A DNA stretch of 64,000 bases from Paramacrobiotus metropolitanus. Lineage: Eukaryota > Tardigrada > Eutardigrada > Parachela > Macrobiotidae. Position numbers and translations under genes: made by a program. The stretch spans positions 2,852,001-2,916,000 of the forward strand of contig NW_026570221.1 in the NCBI RefSeq assembly GCF_019649055.1, read 5' to 3'. The notes below the pieces were generated by a model. That model had not been told where the DNA came from, ran no database searches, and saw only the letters and a list, made by a program, of their open reading frames with translations. Below, piece after piece: positions 34,191 to 45,800 of this stretch (within the stretch, counting starts at the first letter, position 1; every line of letters starts with the position of its first letter).

Positions 34191-36350
34191 CACAGTGAAA
34201 GTTTACGGATAATTGGTCTTAATTGGCCTTGTCTGGTCTTAACATTATACGATATAGATCGCATCTGACGAGGGAATTTCCAATTTGAATTAAGCTTTTG
34301 TTTTGATGCAGTAATCATGGTACATGACGCGAAAAATGTTCTCTTGCGAATATTTGTCCCTCGCGAATAGAATGTTCAGGAGTTGGTTTATGTAAGATTC
34401 CTGTTTCCTCAAGATTACAGATTGGCGCATTCTTTGATGTAACAGCAGAAAAGGGCATGTGTGCGATTTGCTTGAAGCGATATATAACCGCTTCCGTAAC
34501 TAATGTCTCGGAAGAGACCGCCGGCCCGATAACACGCTCCGATGAATCGTTAGTCTTCATAAATGTTCTGTTCATAAATCTTCTGTTGTTTGATTTTGTT
34601 CGACATCCGATTTTGAGTCTTTCGGATGTCTGGCGTCTCAGTACACTAACACAGACCAGAAAACATCATCCGACCACCGTCCAGAAGTGTAGCGAAAAAT
34701 TTGTAATAAAAGCAACTGGCCAGGCTTTCATATCGCGGATGCATTAGGAATGCCTAGTGAAATTTTAAAAACAGATTCAAAATTCTTCGAAGATTATCTC
34801 GCGAAATCAAAACTTCGTCAAAGCAAGCGAAGTCGTTGTCGAAGGTATTCGAAGTGAATTTCGGCATCGAGACACTGAAGGCCTGGTGACGGTTGAACGG
34901 TGCTTGATGGGAAGAGGCGGTACTTGCTGGCATATGTTTTTTATAAGCTTCGCGGTTGTCACTGATCTGTCGAAAGACGGTTAGGGAATTGCGGTAACCA
35001 ACCTTACACCAAAGGTTAGTCATGCATAAATGGATCGAAGTTAATTATGTAAACAAAATCCACTAAGCCCAGCTGATACGTTTTGCTTTTCTTCAGCATC
35101 ACATCATGGATTATTTGCTTGTGCACCTCGGCATTCCCGTGGAAGTAATTAAGTTAGGAGGCGGTAAGATCGTGGAAGACAAGCATGCGCGCGCGCGAAT
35201 CGAAGTCTGTTATGCTTCTGCCGAACAGCGAGACGCGTCCACACTTTTTCTCAATCTTTTTCCCAGTTTGCAAGCGAGCACTACACACGGCCAAAAGCCG
35301 TCATTTAACGTGAGCTGAATGTGGAAATTAATTAATCTCTTTGCTGTAAATGTCGACCCAACATTTACAAGAAAATCCGAATGCATTAAGTCTGTACGTT
35401 TAGCCAGGGTCTTACCACGTTTAGCCAGGGTCTTACCACTGGAAGCGATTGTAGTTTTTATAAACCATTTGAAAATTCAGCGTTTTTCTGGTACAGCTTC
35501 AAATCTATCCCGGGCCGCTCTGCATTCTGTAAGCATCCGGTGTAACCGAATGAATTCACTGTAAGCATTTGTTGGCACTGTAAGCATTCTGTAAGGTGCC
35601 CGAAGGGGGAATGCCGGAGTTATCAAAATACCGGACAAAAGATAACCGCCACACTCCACTTGTAAACTCCGGGACGCCAAACTTTGGAAGATACGGTCTC
35701 TGGCTACCGTATTCTCAGGTCGTCAATGACCATCACCGCGTTGTCTCAAAGGCAAAATTCTTTACATACGATTGCCTATTCAATATGAATCGGCTATCGA
35801 GGATTTTATTAAAATTTTGGCCGGCATTAAAACGAAAAAAGCATTTTCTGGCACCGCCGCATAAACGGATGGGTGCACCAAATAATTTTGATAGGCCTTT
35901 ACCTCCGCTTCCTTTATTATTAACATAACTTTTTTTAGAGTGGCATATGGTTAACAAACTCGTGCTGTTACAAAGTTGACTATGGGGAACGCTGACTGTA
36001 GAAACTTAAGCAGTTCCCGCTGTTTTGCAAGATCATCCGCCATATGTTGCTGCTCCAATTTTAACGTCCATTACACTTACCCGATTGGTTACCCAGTTGG
36101 TAATCATGCAACCTATATTCGGAATTCCAGCAGTACCACAGAAAACGAGGATCATTAATTAGTCAAATTGACAAATTGATAGAGGTTTCGTTCAGCCGAT
36201 AAAACCGGATAAAACGCAAAAATGCGGGATCTAAAAACCAGATGGCTTTCCGGATTGGTCAAAATCTAGAAAAACTAACTGCCCGAAAGAAAACCCGTTA
36301 AAATGTGTAAGAACTTGCCCATTTATTTCAGGACGACTTTATTTGTCAAA
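34191..36350. other. No recognisable gene; short unassigned ORFs
   Basis: The best ORFs are 34,315-34,575 minus, 35,106-35,318 plus (ATG start, 70 codons, followed by a possible GTGAGC donor) and 35,596-35,928 plus. None shows a known motif. A 21-bp perfect tandem duplication lies at 35,396-35,437. Confidence 0.4.
35396..35437. repeat. 21-bp perfect tandem duplication
   Basis: ACGTTTAGCCAGGGTCTTAC plus C occurs at 35,396-35,416 and again at 35,417-35,437 without mismatch. Confidence 0.95.
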
Positions 36351-36768
36351 TCAGTACGCACACATATGTATACGCCTATGCAGATTTGAACTGAATAAAA
36401 TGCAGGCCCGGTGGCACAGATGGCCGAAAACGTCATCATGGGCAACAGAAGTACCTTGGCCGACCCGGTTCGCCCCGACGACACTGGACTTGCAAGGCCC
36501 AAACTGCAGTCGCCGCCCGTCCTGTTCAGCGGGGGAGCATAGTTTCATATAATTGCTCTAACGTCCGAACAACAAAAACTTTCCGTCTTTTCAGTACTGT
36601 TACCTTCCCTCTTCTCCGTCGTCGGACGATTGGACGTCTCGGCCCGGCCCGCCTGACCTTTGTGAAAAAAAGTGGTTTATGTGGATGAACTTTTGGATAA
36701 GGGTAATGATTCAAATCGCTACGTTCGAACGCCTTGCCACCGTGCGTATCTCTAATGTTCTCGGGCAC
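36351..36768 (-). CDS. Basic, CpG-rich minus-strand ORF pair
   Basis: From ATG at 36,768 an 80-codon frame passes a strongly basic segment (GPRRPIVRRRRRGK). A GTAACA after GK could be a splice donor. A second frame starting near 36,548 continues to 36,351 with QDGRRLQFGPCKSSVVGANR and several His/Cys residues. G+C and CpG are clearly higher than in the flanks, consistent with coding selection or recent origin. The basic tract resembles nucleic-acid-packaging or nuclear-localisation sequences, but no family can be assigned. Confidence 0.3.
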
Positions 36769-37523
36769 GCTATTTATGTCGATCCAAGCAAAATTTTCCT
36801 AGATCGGAAAGTTATCGCGCGAGATTTTTTTCAGGAAATGCAGAAGATTTATTTTAAAGGAATACAAGAGATCTGTTGCTGAAAAATCAAAACTATTTGT
36901 TGCAAAAAAATTTGCGCTTCTGCAGTCGGAGACTGAGTGATCATGAATTATCGCATTCTGCTTCGCTGCAAATTAGATGTAATCTAAACATCAGATTTCT
37001 GATGGCATGGCTTCAATCTGCACCCCACGCTTGTAGAATGAAATTGTTGCAGCGAGGAACCTGCGGTTTGAATTAATTTATATTCACAATTTATGTACGG
37101 TTGCCCAAAGCAATATTATATGATCAAATTTGATCACGCGACCGATCACGCAACGGGCCGGACATTTCAAATGACCGAGACGCAATGAAACCGACACTTA
37201 AATTTGGAAGTTATTATAGCACGTCCGTGTTATATATACGTAATTGGCATGCTATGCATGTGCCATGGGTGCGAAACTTTGTCCATTTTAATGATGAAGT
37301 TTATGCATGGATCGAGCTCGATCGACTTTCATACTGTACGTTTATGACCTTCAGTTTGAGTAATGCACGTTTGACTTGAAGCCTTTACCTATGATCTGGC
37401 TTTATATGTGACTTGAAGTTTTCTCTTTCAAATTGTAAGCCTTCTGTGTGGTCTTTTTCGAAACAGACATGTATAAATTTAACAAATTTTGGCGTCACAT
37501 TTGATTGGAAAGCTGACTTTAAA

Positions 37524-37745
37524 ATGGCTTCAACTCCACAACGAACTCGAAGTCAACTTCACTTGCTAAATCAACACCTTTATTATCAGGAAAAGTCGAT
37601 TATATTTTGCAAAGTGTGTGGTGCACAATTTAAAGCTGAGTCCAGAACTTCGAGTGCGCAAAGCGCGCGCATCCTTGTCCAAAAGCATTACGATCTCGGC
37701 GATATAAAAAACTGCAGATCGCAATCCCGCCGTACTTGTCCTTGA
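37524..37745 (+). CDS. Short ORF with CxxC..H finger-like motif
   Basis: ATG at 37,524, 73 codons. Contains IIFCKVCGAQFKAES followed by a QKH, a pattern resembling half of a BED- or C2H2-type finger. A different frame continues beyond the stop (37,720-37,860, with a GTAAAG donor candidate), so the gene may be shifted. BED fingers occur in hAT transposases, but nothing else of a transposase is visible. Confidence 0.25.
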   Translation: MASTPQRTRSQLHLLNQHLYYQEKSIIFCKVCGAQFKAESRTSSAQSARILVQKHYDLGDIKNCRSQSRRTCP

Positions 37746-40639
37746 CAAATATCCTGCTTCCTTCAGCCGACGAGTTGCCTGCACCGACTTCGATGAATTT
37801 GACTTAATGAACCTGTAGCTGAGGTAGATGAAGAATTGCTTCAACAGGCAAAGGAGGTAAAGACTATAAAAGTATTTCTGTGCAAAAAATCACTCCTGGA
37901 TTTTTTTCCAATTTTTTATTAGGTACATACTGCGTATTATCTGTTAAGTCAAATTACAGTCATTGTTGCACAACTTCGCAGCTCACGTAACACTAACAAA
38001 TATCTTTATAAACTTCTATTTCAAGTTTTTTTGCATGATTAGACTTACAATAAGTGACGCATTGTTTTGAAATGCTATCTGTAATATATACGGGGTTGAA
38101 GGAAACACATTATCGTAGGGATCGCCGAAGCCCTTGCTGTCGATTCTGTTTGTTCGACTCGCTCTTTCAGAGCGCCAGATGAATACTATTATAGAGCTGC
38201 TATAACTCAAAATGGATTTTTCCCACATTACGTCCATACAACAAGTTATGAAAAGCATTTCAGATGTGCGCCACGTACACACGTTGGAACCTGCGGCCAG
38301 TACGTGAACTCTTACTCGGTGCACTTCGTCAAAGAATTGAAATACGACAGATGAAACGAATAAGGTCCCGCTTTTGATATCGTACACGCCTACAATTCAG
38401 AAACCCTGAATTCATCTCATGACAAAATATCCCCCTTTTTTTGTTATTTTTGGTCCAATGGGTCTCCACAATCAGCCATTCATTTTTTCTTCATACGTCT
38501 CAGCTGTTCCATTTCTTCAAGAATTTGCACAATACCCGCTTCTTTCATATTACAAACGACAAGTGCTCTACGCTGTGGTCCTTTGTTAATTTCATTCGGA
38601 GGTCGCTTTTCACAAGCCTATTTAATTGTAATAGCCACTGTATTCACACCATGCACATGTTTATCCACTGACTCCCACAAACGCGGATACTAGGTACACC
38701 ACGGACATTTATACAGTTTCCAATCGTGATGAGGTCTTTTTTTTCGCCTATTTTTCAGAGAATTCTGTGCTTACATAAAAGTTTCCACGTATTCATTCGC
38801 ATCATACGCTTTTAAAAAATGATAACAATATTTTGTATCGAGGATAATTATGCTGGGATAATATTTTGAATCGAGGATAATTATACGAGGATATTTATCT
38901 CTGTTCGAGGATAATTATGCCGGAAAGCGTTACTAATTATTGACTCATTACCATCTCCTACCTTATGAAGCGGTAGCCATAGCGAGATGGCAAACATTTC
39001 CATGCCCTATTTTTTTTCTGCACAGGTGCTCAGAGCGTTACGTGCAGCAGGGACACACTCAACACTTCTTTATTCGGATGCACACACTGCCTTATAGGCA
39101 CTGTGTATCCTAGAGGACACCTACCATCAAATATTTACCGAATTCGAATTGGCGTACGCTTTTAAGTTGGCTCACACAAGAAAGCTTCCGAGCCTGGCTT
39201 AGTTTTCCAAACCAATGACGTAACGGGAACGGAGATGTATGGATTCGAAATAATCCCGGACTATGAGGTGCCACACCACGGCGAACCACAAAAACAGCTA
39301 CAGCAACACGGCAGGCTCGATATAGTTTAGAGGATTTTGGATCGATTGCTACACTAAGTTGGTACTGAAGCATTCGTAATGGACGTAGTGGTTGCCGACA
39401 ACCGCAGGGTGCAGACATACTTCTAACGTTGCTTGCCTTCTGGCAGCTCCCGTTTTGTCTTCTTGCACATTCAACTCCTTCTGTTTTAGCTGGCTAGAAC
39501 TATGTTATGAATCTCTTTTATGAAAGCTTTAGACGCTTGTTCGCCAGCTCGGGACACGAAACCGTTGCTGTTATAATATTATTTGTGGTAACCGTGCTCA
39601 TAGCTGATGTGACCACCAAAATAACTGTTGCGATATTTAAACAGCATCAAAATGAAACTGCTACTGATTCCGCAAAGTCTAACCTCTTAGATTCCTCGTC
39701 ATGGTCAACGTATTCTAATGGTACTGTGGTGTAGTCAGCAAAAACACGCCTCTTATCATTTGTAATTTTGAACCCGTCGCCTACAACAAAGTCAAAGAAA
39801 GGAATAGTATCCCGTGTCTGCCAGGAATACATCACACGTGTTTCTTTCTAAACTTGTCTTGTGATACATGTGTTTGACCCATCTCGCTAAATCAATAAAG
39901 TAAAAACGGGATAAGTGTTTTCTTTATAACACGAGTAGGTTTCAGTTGCATGTATCTCCAGAGCACTCCAGCGAGATAAAGCATTCACGGTAGACAGCTG
40001 CTATTAAAAAGTTTTATGAACTATGGTTATAGGATCTGGTCAAAATACCGTAACTGTGCTTTAAAAATTTCGATCACGCATCCTATTGTACAGATAACAG
40101 AATGATAAAGTTTTCGATCAAACATGACGGCCTGTATGAAAGAATGTAGCTGCACCGATGCACAGCGCCGTGCCGGCACGCCCAACGTTTTCTTCAGTTT
40201 TGGCGTGCATGTTGCGTTAGCGTATGTAAGTGGTTTTGTACAGAAAGTAAGTAAGAGGCTTTGAGCAGAAAACACCATAACCATACCGTTGCCATCACTT
40301 ATCGTGTAGTTGGAACGACCGCCATCGAGGTGGCAGTGTACAAAGTACTCAACGGAGGCGCATAGCTGACTCTGGGTCCCTTCTGATATAATTTATTCTC
40401 TTGCACTGCGTGATTCGATATATTTCCAAAAAATTAAATTAACATTCAAAAATGTTTTCTGTATTCAAAAAGTGCATATCTGGTAAATTGGGCAGGCGTT
40501 AAGAGGAGCCTTTGAAAGTCGATCACCATACGACGCGTTTGTATGGTATCCGCACTTACCATACGCTCGCACTTAACCATATAGTATGGTTAAGTGTATG
40601 ACTATGGTTAAGTGGAGCAGTTGCTCAAAGCTTCTAAAT
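37746..40639. other. No recognisable gene
   Basis: Unassigned ORFs only, such as 38,016-38,387 minus and 39,110-39,418 minus. Three spaced copies of TCGAGGATAATTAT lie at 38,838-38,918. The rest shows no structure I can name. Confidence 0.4.
38838..38918 (+). repeat. Three TCGAGGATAATTAT copies spaced 33-34 nt
   Basis: Identical 14-mers begin at 38,838, 38,871 and 38,905. The intervening sequences are partly similar (GGATAATATTTTGAA, GAGGATATTTATCTC). This could be a decayed minisatellite of about 33 bp or an array of protein-binding sites. Confidence 0.75.
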
Positions 40640-41180
40640 GTCAGCGGAAACAGTTTCAGATCTTCCAGTAGTTGTCCAGCTGATCCGACATGATGTGATT
40701 AAAAATGAAATAAAAATACGAATAAAATGAATAATCCACCAACAAAACGAATAAAATAGGGGATAAGTTTGGTCCTGTCTAACTAGTCAAGAAAATGTAA
40801 AATCAAACTTTTTCAGTTTGTAGCATGCGGCATTCTGTTACATGTTGACCGCCCGTGTATGCAAGCTTGTATGGAAACAGTGGTTTCCGGTCTACTGTTA
40901 ACGGTACGCATTAGCCGCCTGTTTCTAAATTCACAACCCTAAATCTCTGTTATTTATCATTTAAGAACTGAAAGTACTATGCATTATGATGTTAAATATT
41001 GAACTTTGTTGGGGAACATCCGTTTGATATGCGAAATATCAAAAGGAAAGTGAAATTTGAGTTAGGAATTGTTATTGAAAACTTTTGCCTGTCGCGTGTC
41101 ATCCGCCTAGTTGGCGAGCACATACATTACTCTCTCGGCTCCATCTATTCGAGCACGCCTTCGAACAGCTGCCCGATTTG
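40640..41180 (-). repeat. Dispersed element end, copy B
   Basis: Partner of 33,370-34,190. Contains the minus-strand MSDQLDNYWK start near 40,690, the GGTCCTGTCTAACTAGTCAA block and the distal block CCGCCTAGTTGGCGAGCACA..TTCGAGCACGC. It lies a few hundred bases left of the Ty3/gypsy LTR. No MITE is present in this copy. Confidence 0.6.
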
Positions 41181-41599
41181 CATTTTTGTCTAGCTTTACA
41201 AATCCAGTTTTTAAGTTGGAAGTTTTTCAGTCTCTCGTTACCAAAGCCTTACGGTCCTATTATTTTTAAGAACGTTGTCTTGTTGTTGTCTTCATAATCA
41301 TTTCAACTCCAAGGAACACGGCACTGAACCAGTTGGTCGTCGTGCAACAGATAATCAACGACCATCTCGAGAATTGTCAGCGTTGGGCTGGGGATATGAA
41401 CCCGGTAGTCAGTAATCGAACTCTTTGACAAATGCTACTCGTTATCGTGTTTTCTTCCGGTTGGCCAATGAACCTGTTCGCCAACCTGCATTTTGGTGAG
41501 CACCACCAGCATTTCTGTTCAACGCTAAATATAACGCATCCCTGTTTCCTATCATTTCTCTCTACTTAGTCTTTATTTTGTCTCTCTCTCTCTCTCTTT

Positions 41600-41808
41600 A
41601 GTTGCATGCTTTTTCATACATGTCTACGACCGTGGCAATACGCGAAGCACGGTATAAAAACGCTCGGCGCAGCCGGCGTATTAACTACTAACCCTTACGG
41701 AATAAACTCATGTTCATCAGATTATTGATTCGTTCCTGCAAGTACATTGAACAGACGCATACTGCACACAGTACAGTACAATATTCTTGTTATGTCACGG
41801 GCATAACA
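41600..41808 (+). promoter_or_regulatory. 3' part of the 5' LTR of a Ty3/gypsy element
   Basis: The right edge is set by the terminal ..CATAACA (41,802-41,808) two bases before the primer site. A TATAAAA box is at 41,653-41,659 and AATAAA at 41,701-41,706, the promoter and polyadenylation signal expected in an LTR. A CT-rich microsatellite (41,580-41,597) precedes. The terminal TGTTATG-TCACGGG-CATAACA is a 7-bp inverted repeat with a 7-nt loop. The left edge could not be fixed because no second LTR copy was found to compare. Confidence 0.7.
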
Positions 41809-41810
41809 AG

Positions 41811-41823
41811 TGGTGCCGAAACC
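41811..41823 (+). promoter_or_regulatory. Primer-binding site for tRNA-Phe
   Basis: TGGTGCCGAAACC complements the 3' end, including CCA, of animal tRNA-Phe(GAA), whose acceptor ends GGTTTCGGCA. The next base departs from the tRNA complement, after which GG matches again. Position two nucleotides after the LTR terminus is standard for LTR retroelements. Confidence 0.8.
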
Positions 41824-42898
41824 GGTTTTATAATCGCCGAAAGTGGAGTGCACGCCACGATCGGACGATTGGAGAAATCATCAAATTCCTTGTCATCAGA
41901 AACCTGTCCGGTATGTAAGTTTTGTTGGAGGGTAAGATCCAACAAACGAAATTAAAAACTTGCAAGTAAAACTCTTACAACGGCCGAATTAGCAATATAT
42001 ACGTTAAATATATATGGTAAAAAGCTATTTTCTGTACGCTTTCGAGGAAAATTGAATAGGATAGTACAATTTTTCTGTACGCTTTCGAGGAAAATTGTTG
42101 GGGAGAGTATAAGTCTTTGGTAAAAAAAAAAAAACTCGTACGAAAACGGAAGAAGAATAGTAGTTCTTCATTTTTGAAGAACAGCATTTTATGCTAAACG
42201 TTGCAACAAAGGTTAATCTTTCGTGGGAAAGATTGGCAGTAAAAGAGCGAGAGCAAAGCCGTGGATAGATGGGCGTGAGAGGAAAGGTCACTAAACCAGT
42301 GTAAAGTGAACCCCTGCGAAAAAAATTAAAGAAAAGGTCACGGAACGTGGCGTAACTGACTCATTTTTCAAGGTCAAAGAAATATGCGATGTGCCAAATT
42401 TAGTTGGTGATGGTGCTATAAAAATAACTGCAATTGACGTAAGCAACAGTATCTATTTCAAGTAGATACTGAGACAACTCCTAAAAAGGAGCGTTTCAAA
42501 ATAAGCTGGCGTTGAGTCATAAGAATTTGAAACAGTTGCAGGAACTGAATTGAGTGAAAGTACGCTTATATACTGGCTGCAGTAGCAGTACTTCAAATCA
42601 CAAGTGAGTTAGTAAGTAGCAAGTTACTTAACAGTCAGTTTAAGTCTGTTTCAAGTGTAATATTTGGTGATTACTTATAAACATTAGACAATAAAGGACT
42701 TTGTCTAAGCTTTGGAAGTTGAATGGAAAGGTCATCAGTATTTAGTCACTAGGTCGGGTATAAAGGTCATCGGGTTGTGTCTCAGATCCTGGTGTAAAGG
42801 TCAGAAGTTAATTACATCTAACTCAACGGTTTATCTGAGAAGTCATTGTTGGATTGTTGCTCATCAACACGCCTCCAAGTGACAGTAAGTGCTAGTTC
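41824..42898 (+). other. Retroelement leader with internal repeats
   Basis: About 1.07 kb between primer site and gag ATG. A 27-bp unit (TTTTCTGTACGCTTTCGAGG plus AAAATTG) is directly repeated at 42,028-42,054 and 42,071-42,097. The octamer AAAGGTCA or its core AAGGTCA occurs at about 42,283, 42,333, 42,370 (as TCAAGGTCA), 42,727, 42,762 and 42,796, and again inside gag at 43,042 and 44,086. Packaging and dimerisation signals would be expected here but cannot be read off directly. Confidence 0.65.
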
Positions 42899-45800
42899 AT
42901 GTCGGATAAAGATCCTATCATAGCGGATAACCAAGAGGAAGAAGTATCGGAAGATAGTTCGAGTGAGGACGAGACGAAAGAAAAGAAGCCTAACCCAGAT
43001 AATAGACCGACAGGAAGTAGCCAGAATCAAGAAGTAGAGGTAAAGGTCACAAGTAAAGTATCCAATATGAATGAAGTGCAATTGATTAAAGCAGTAGTGG
43101 CAGGAATCGGAGCCGCTAAAACGTTAGAATACAAGGTACCACCAGCGGTTAACCCAGAGCCCTTTTCTGATTTATCTACAGAAGATGTAGGGATCTTTTT
43201 GAACCAGTAAGAGACGATTTGCCAGTCTCAAGGTTGGACAGCTGATCAGATGCTAGATAGACTTCCGTTATCTCTTAAAGGGTCAGCATTAAATTGGTAT
43301 CATCGAAGACAGTTGGCAAACCCAGCAAGGGGTACTTGGGATACCATGAAAGACGAACTGCGTTTGCAGTTCCAACCTTACGGGTATCTCGAAAATCGGA
43401 TGAAGATGTTGAATAGGCGTATGCTTCAGCCTAATGAGTCAGTTCATTACTATTACAATGTAATGCAGATGTATAACATTTTGCAGAACCTAGGAAAGCA
43501 ATTCAGTGATCAGGATAAAGCAACCAAGTTGACGGAAGGGTTGACCGGACAACTCTTTAAGGATGTGCAGTTAATGGACCCAACCACACCGCTTCAGTTC
43601 TTAACCAAGGCTTCTAAAGCAATAGACATTACTCGCCGCGCAAATCAGCGTTTTCGACCTTTACGGGATCAGTTGATGCCCGTGGATATAGGTAACCCCC
43701 TCGAACAACACGTGAATCAAGTGTATAAATACGGTGAGAAGTACAACAATAGACCGTTTCAATCTAACGACTTTTCAAAAAAAAATTATCGTGGACACCA
43801 AAATAATCGAGGAAGTTATCGCGGTAATAACGTACAGGGATAACAGCGTTATAATAACAATAAGTTCTTCAATAATAACAACAATTACAATGGTAATAGT
43901 AATTATCGCGGAAATAATACCAGAGGTCGAGGCGGATACAGTAATAACGGTTATCGAAAGCCAAACAGCTATCCTAACGGATATCAAGGTCGTAATTTCA
44001 ATAACAATTATGGAAATCAGGCTGACGGTAGGACTCCGGAAAATTCTCCGAAGACGACACCTAATAGTAATCAAAGCGAGAGTCAAAAGGTCATGGAGGG
44101 TCCTAAGAAAACAGCTGCATGCTTTATATGTGGGGGTCCACATTTGAAAGCGAATTGTCCTAAACAGCCAAGAGCGGCACAGCCAAAGAAGACTACAGGT
44201 CAATTTATGATGCGTTCGGTCCGACCGCGACTTGAAGAGTTAGTTGATGAAGAAATGCCAGAGGTAATTTATGCTGGTACGACTAGTCTTAGTCAAGATG
44301 ATGTGGTATGCACAGGTACAGTCACTACCACGCAGTTCGACAATTCGTGGGAATGTCAACCAAGCACGAGCGGGTCAAGAAGTGATCAGCTCGAAGAGAA
44401 TGAGGTACAAGACCGACAGTTAACTTCGATTCACTTTAATTGTTCGCAGTTGTGTAGCGAAACAATTGAGTTCATTAAAACCGCGTATGTACCAAGTCGG
44501 AATAATGTAGGACTTCGTCCTCGTGAACGTTTTCAAATTATTGATCAAGGTTTAGCACAAGGCAAGCAGGTATATGAAGTTTATTTGGATGTTAAAGAGG
44601 CCATAGCTAAGGTCTTGGGGCAGCACGAGAGGCAAGAAGCTGCCAGTTTGTTGAAATGGATCTATAAAGATACCGAACGGTATCGTGAAAACCCACTTCC
44701 ATTAACTTACGAAAAGTTATGTGATTTTACCAAAATGAGACATGGATGGCAGACGTTCCGAGAAATCCTTTTTAATGATACAGAATTCGATGTTATCATG
44801 CAGATGTATTTACTCGATCCTGCGCACGTGGAAGACGTTATGATGGTCGATAATCAGGGTTATGGGTTAAAATTGCGTGTCGCATTTTTCGAATATGAAG
44901 GGAATAATACATTGCTAATTGATAAGCATTTCGCTGCGCAAATTCGTCAGGACTGGCTGCAACTAACGTTTCCGTTAGATGACGAGTACAATCGTTTTAA
45001 TAATCAGGTTCAGGTATGTTTGTGGGATATAGTCGATGGGCGAGAACTGTATGACATGCTCGATGAGACATGGCCATCAGTCACACTTGACGTGAGTATG
45101 GTTAGTACACCTGGAATTCCGTTCATAGTAACAGCAGCCAGTGATGTTTTCAAAGCACTATGTCGACACCGGGATTCACGATTAGCCAAGTTAGCTGTAG
45201 AACAGCTAGAACAGTCTGAAAAACCTGTCCGTACCCAGATGTTGGTACGAAGAAGTAGACCACCTAATGGCAGGCCAATGCTTCGTCCTAGGATGACTAT
45301 GCGCCATGCGGTGCATCCAAGGATTACGGTACATCCTCCAGTATTTGAATTGAGAGAGACAGCAATCATGACTAAGCGTAAGCCATTGGTTAAACAGGTA
45401 TTACATCAGGTTATTCCTACATTTCAGCGAATTCGCCTTTTCGAAAATACATTAAATATGAGATTTTCGTTCCAACCACAGGAATTGCTTGCGCGAATGA
45501 ATAGTGAGGACTGTTTAGAAAATCCATGCGAATTTTATTTTCAAATCGATCGGGAACTAGCCTTCGACAGAGGTTTTGAAGATATTGAGTGGTTAAGAGC
45601 GAGCCATACTATTCGAGAATTTATAAGAGAATCTCAATGTTTGCGAACTAAGAAATTCTTTGAAAGAAAACATCTTGATAAAATGATATTGGAACGGAAA
45701 TGGATCCCGATCTGGCTTGAATTAAATTCGGTTAACTACAATATAATAACGGAAAACCTACGAGTCACCTTCTATACAGTATTAGCTATGTATGCCAACG

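Noticed and set aside
38838-38918. CRISPR-like spaced repeats
   Set aside because: Only three 14-bp repeats with partly similar spacers in a eukaryotic context, and no cas gene anywhere.
43734-44203. Ile/Val-rich ORFs on both strands over the gag tail
   Set aside because: They are frame shadows of the Asn/Gly/Arg-rich coding stretch of gag.
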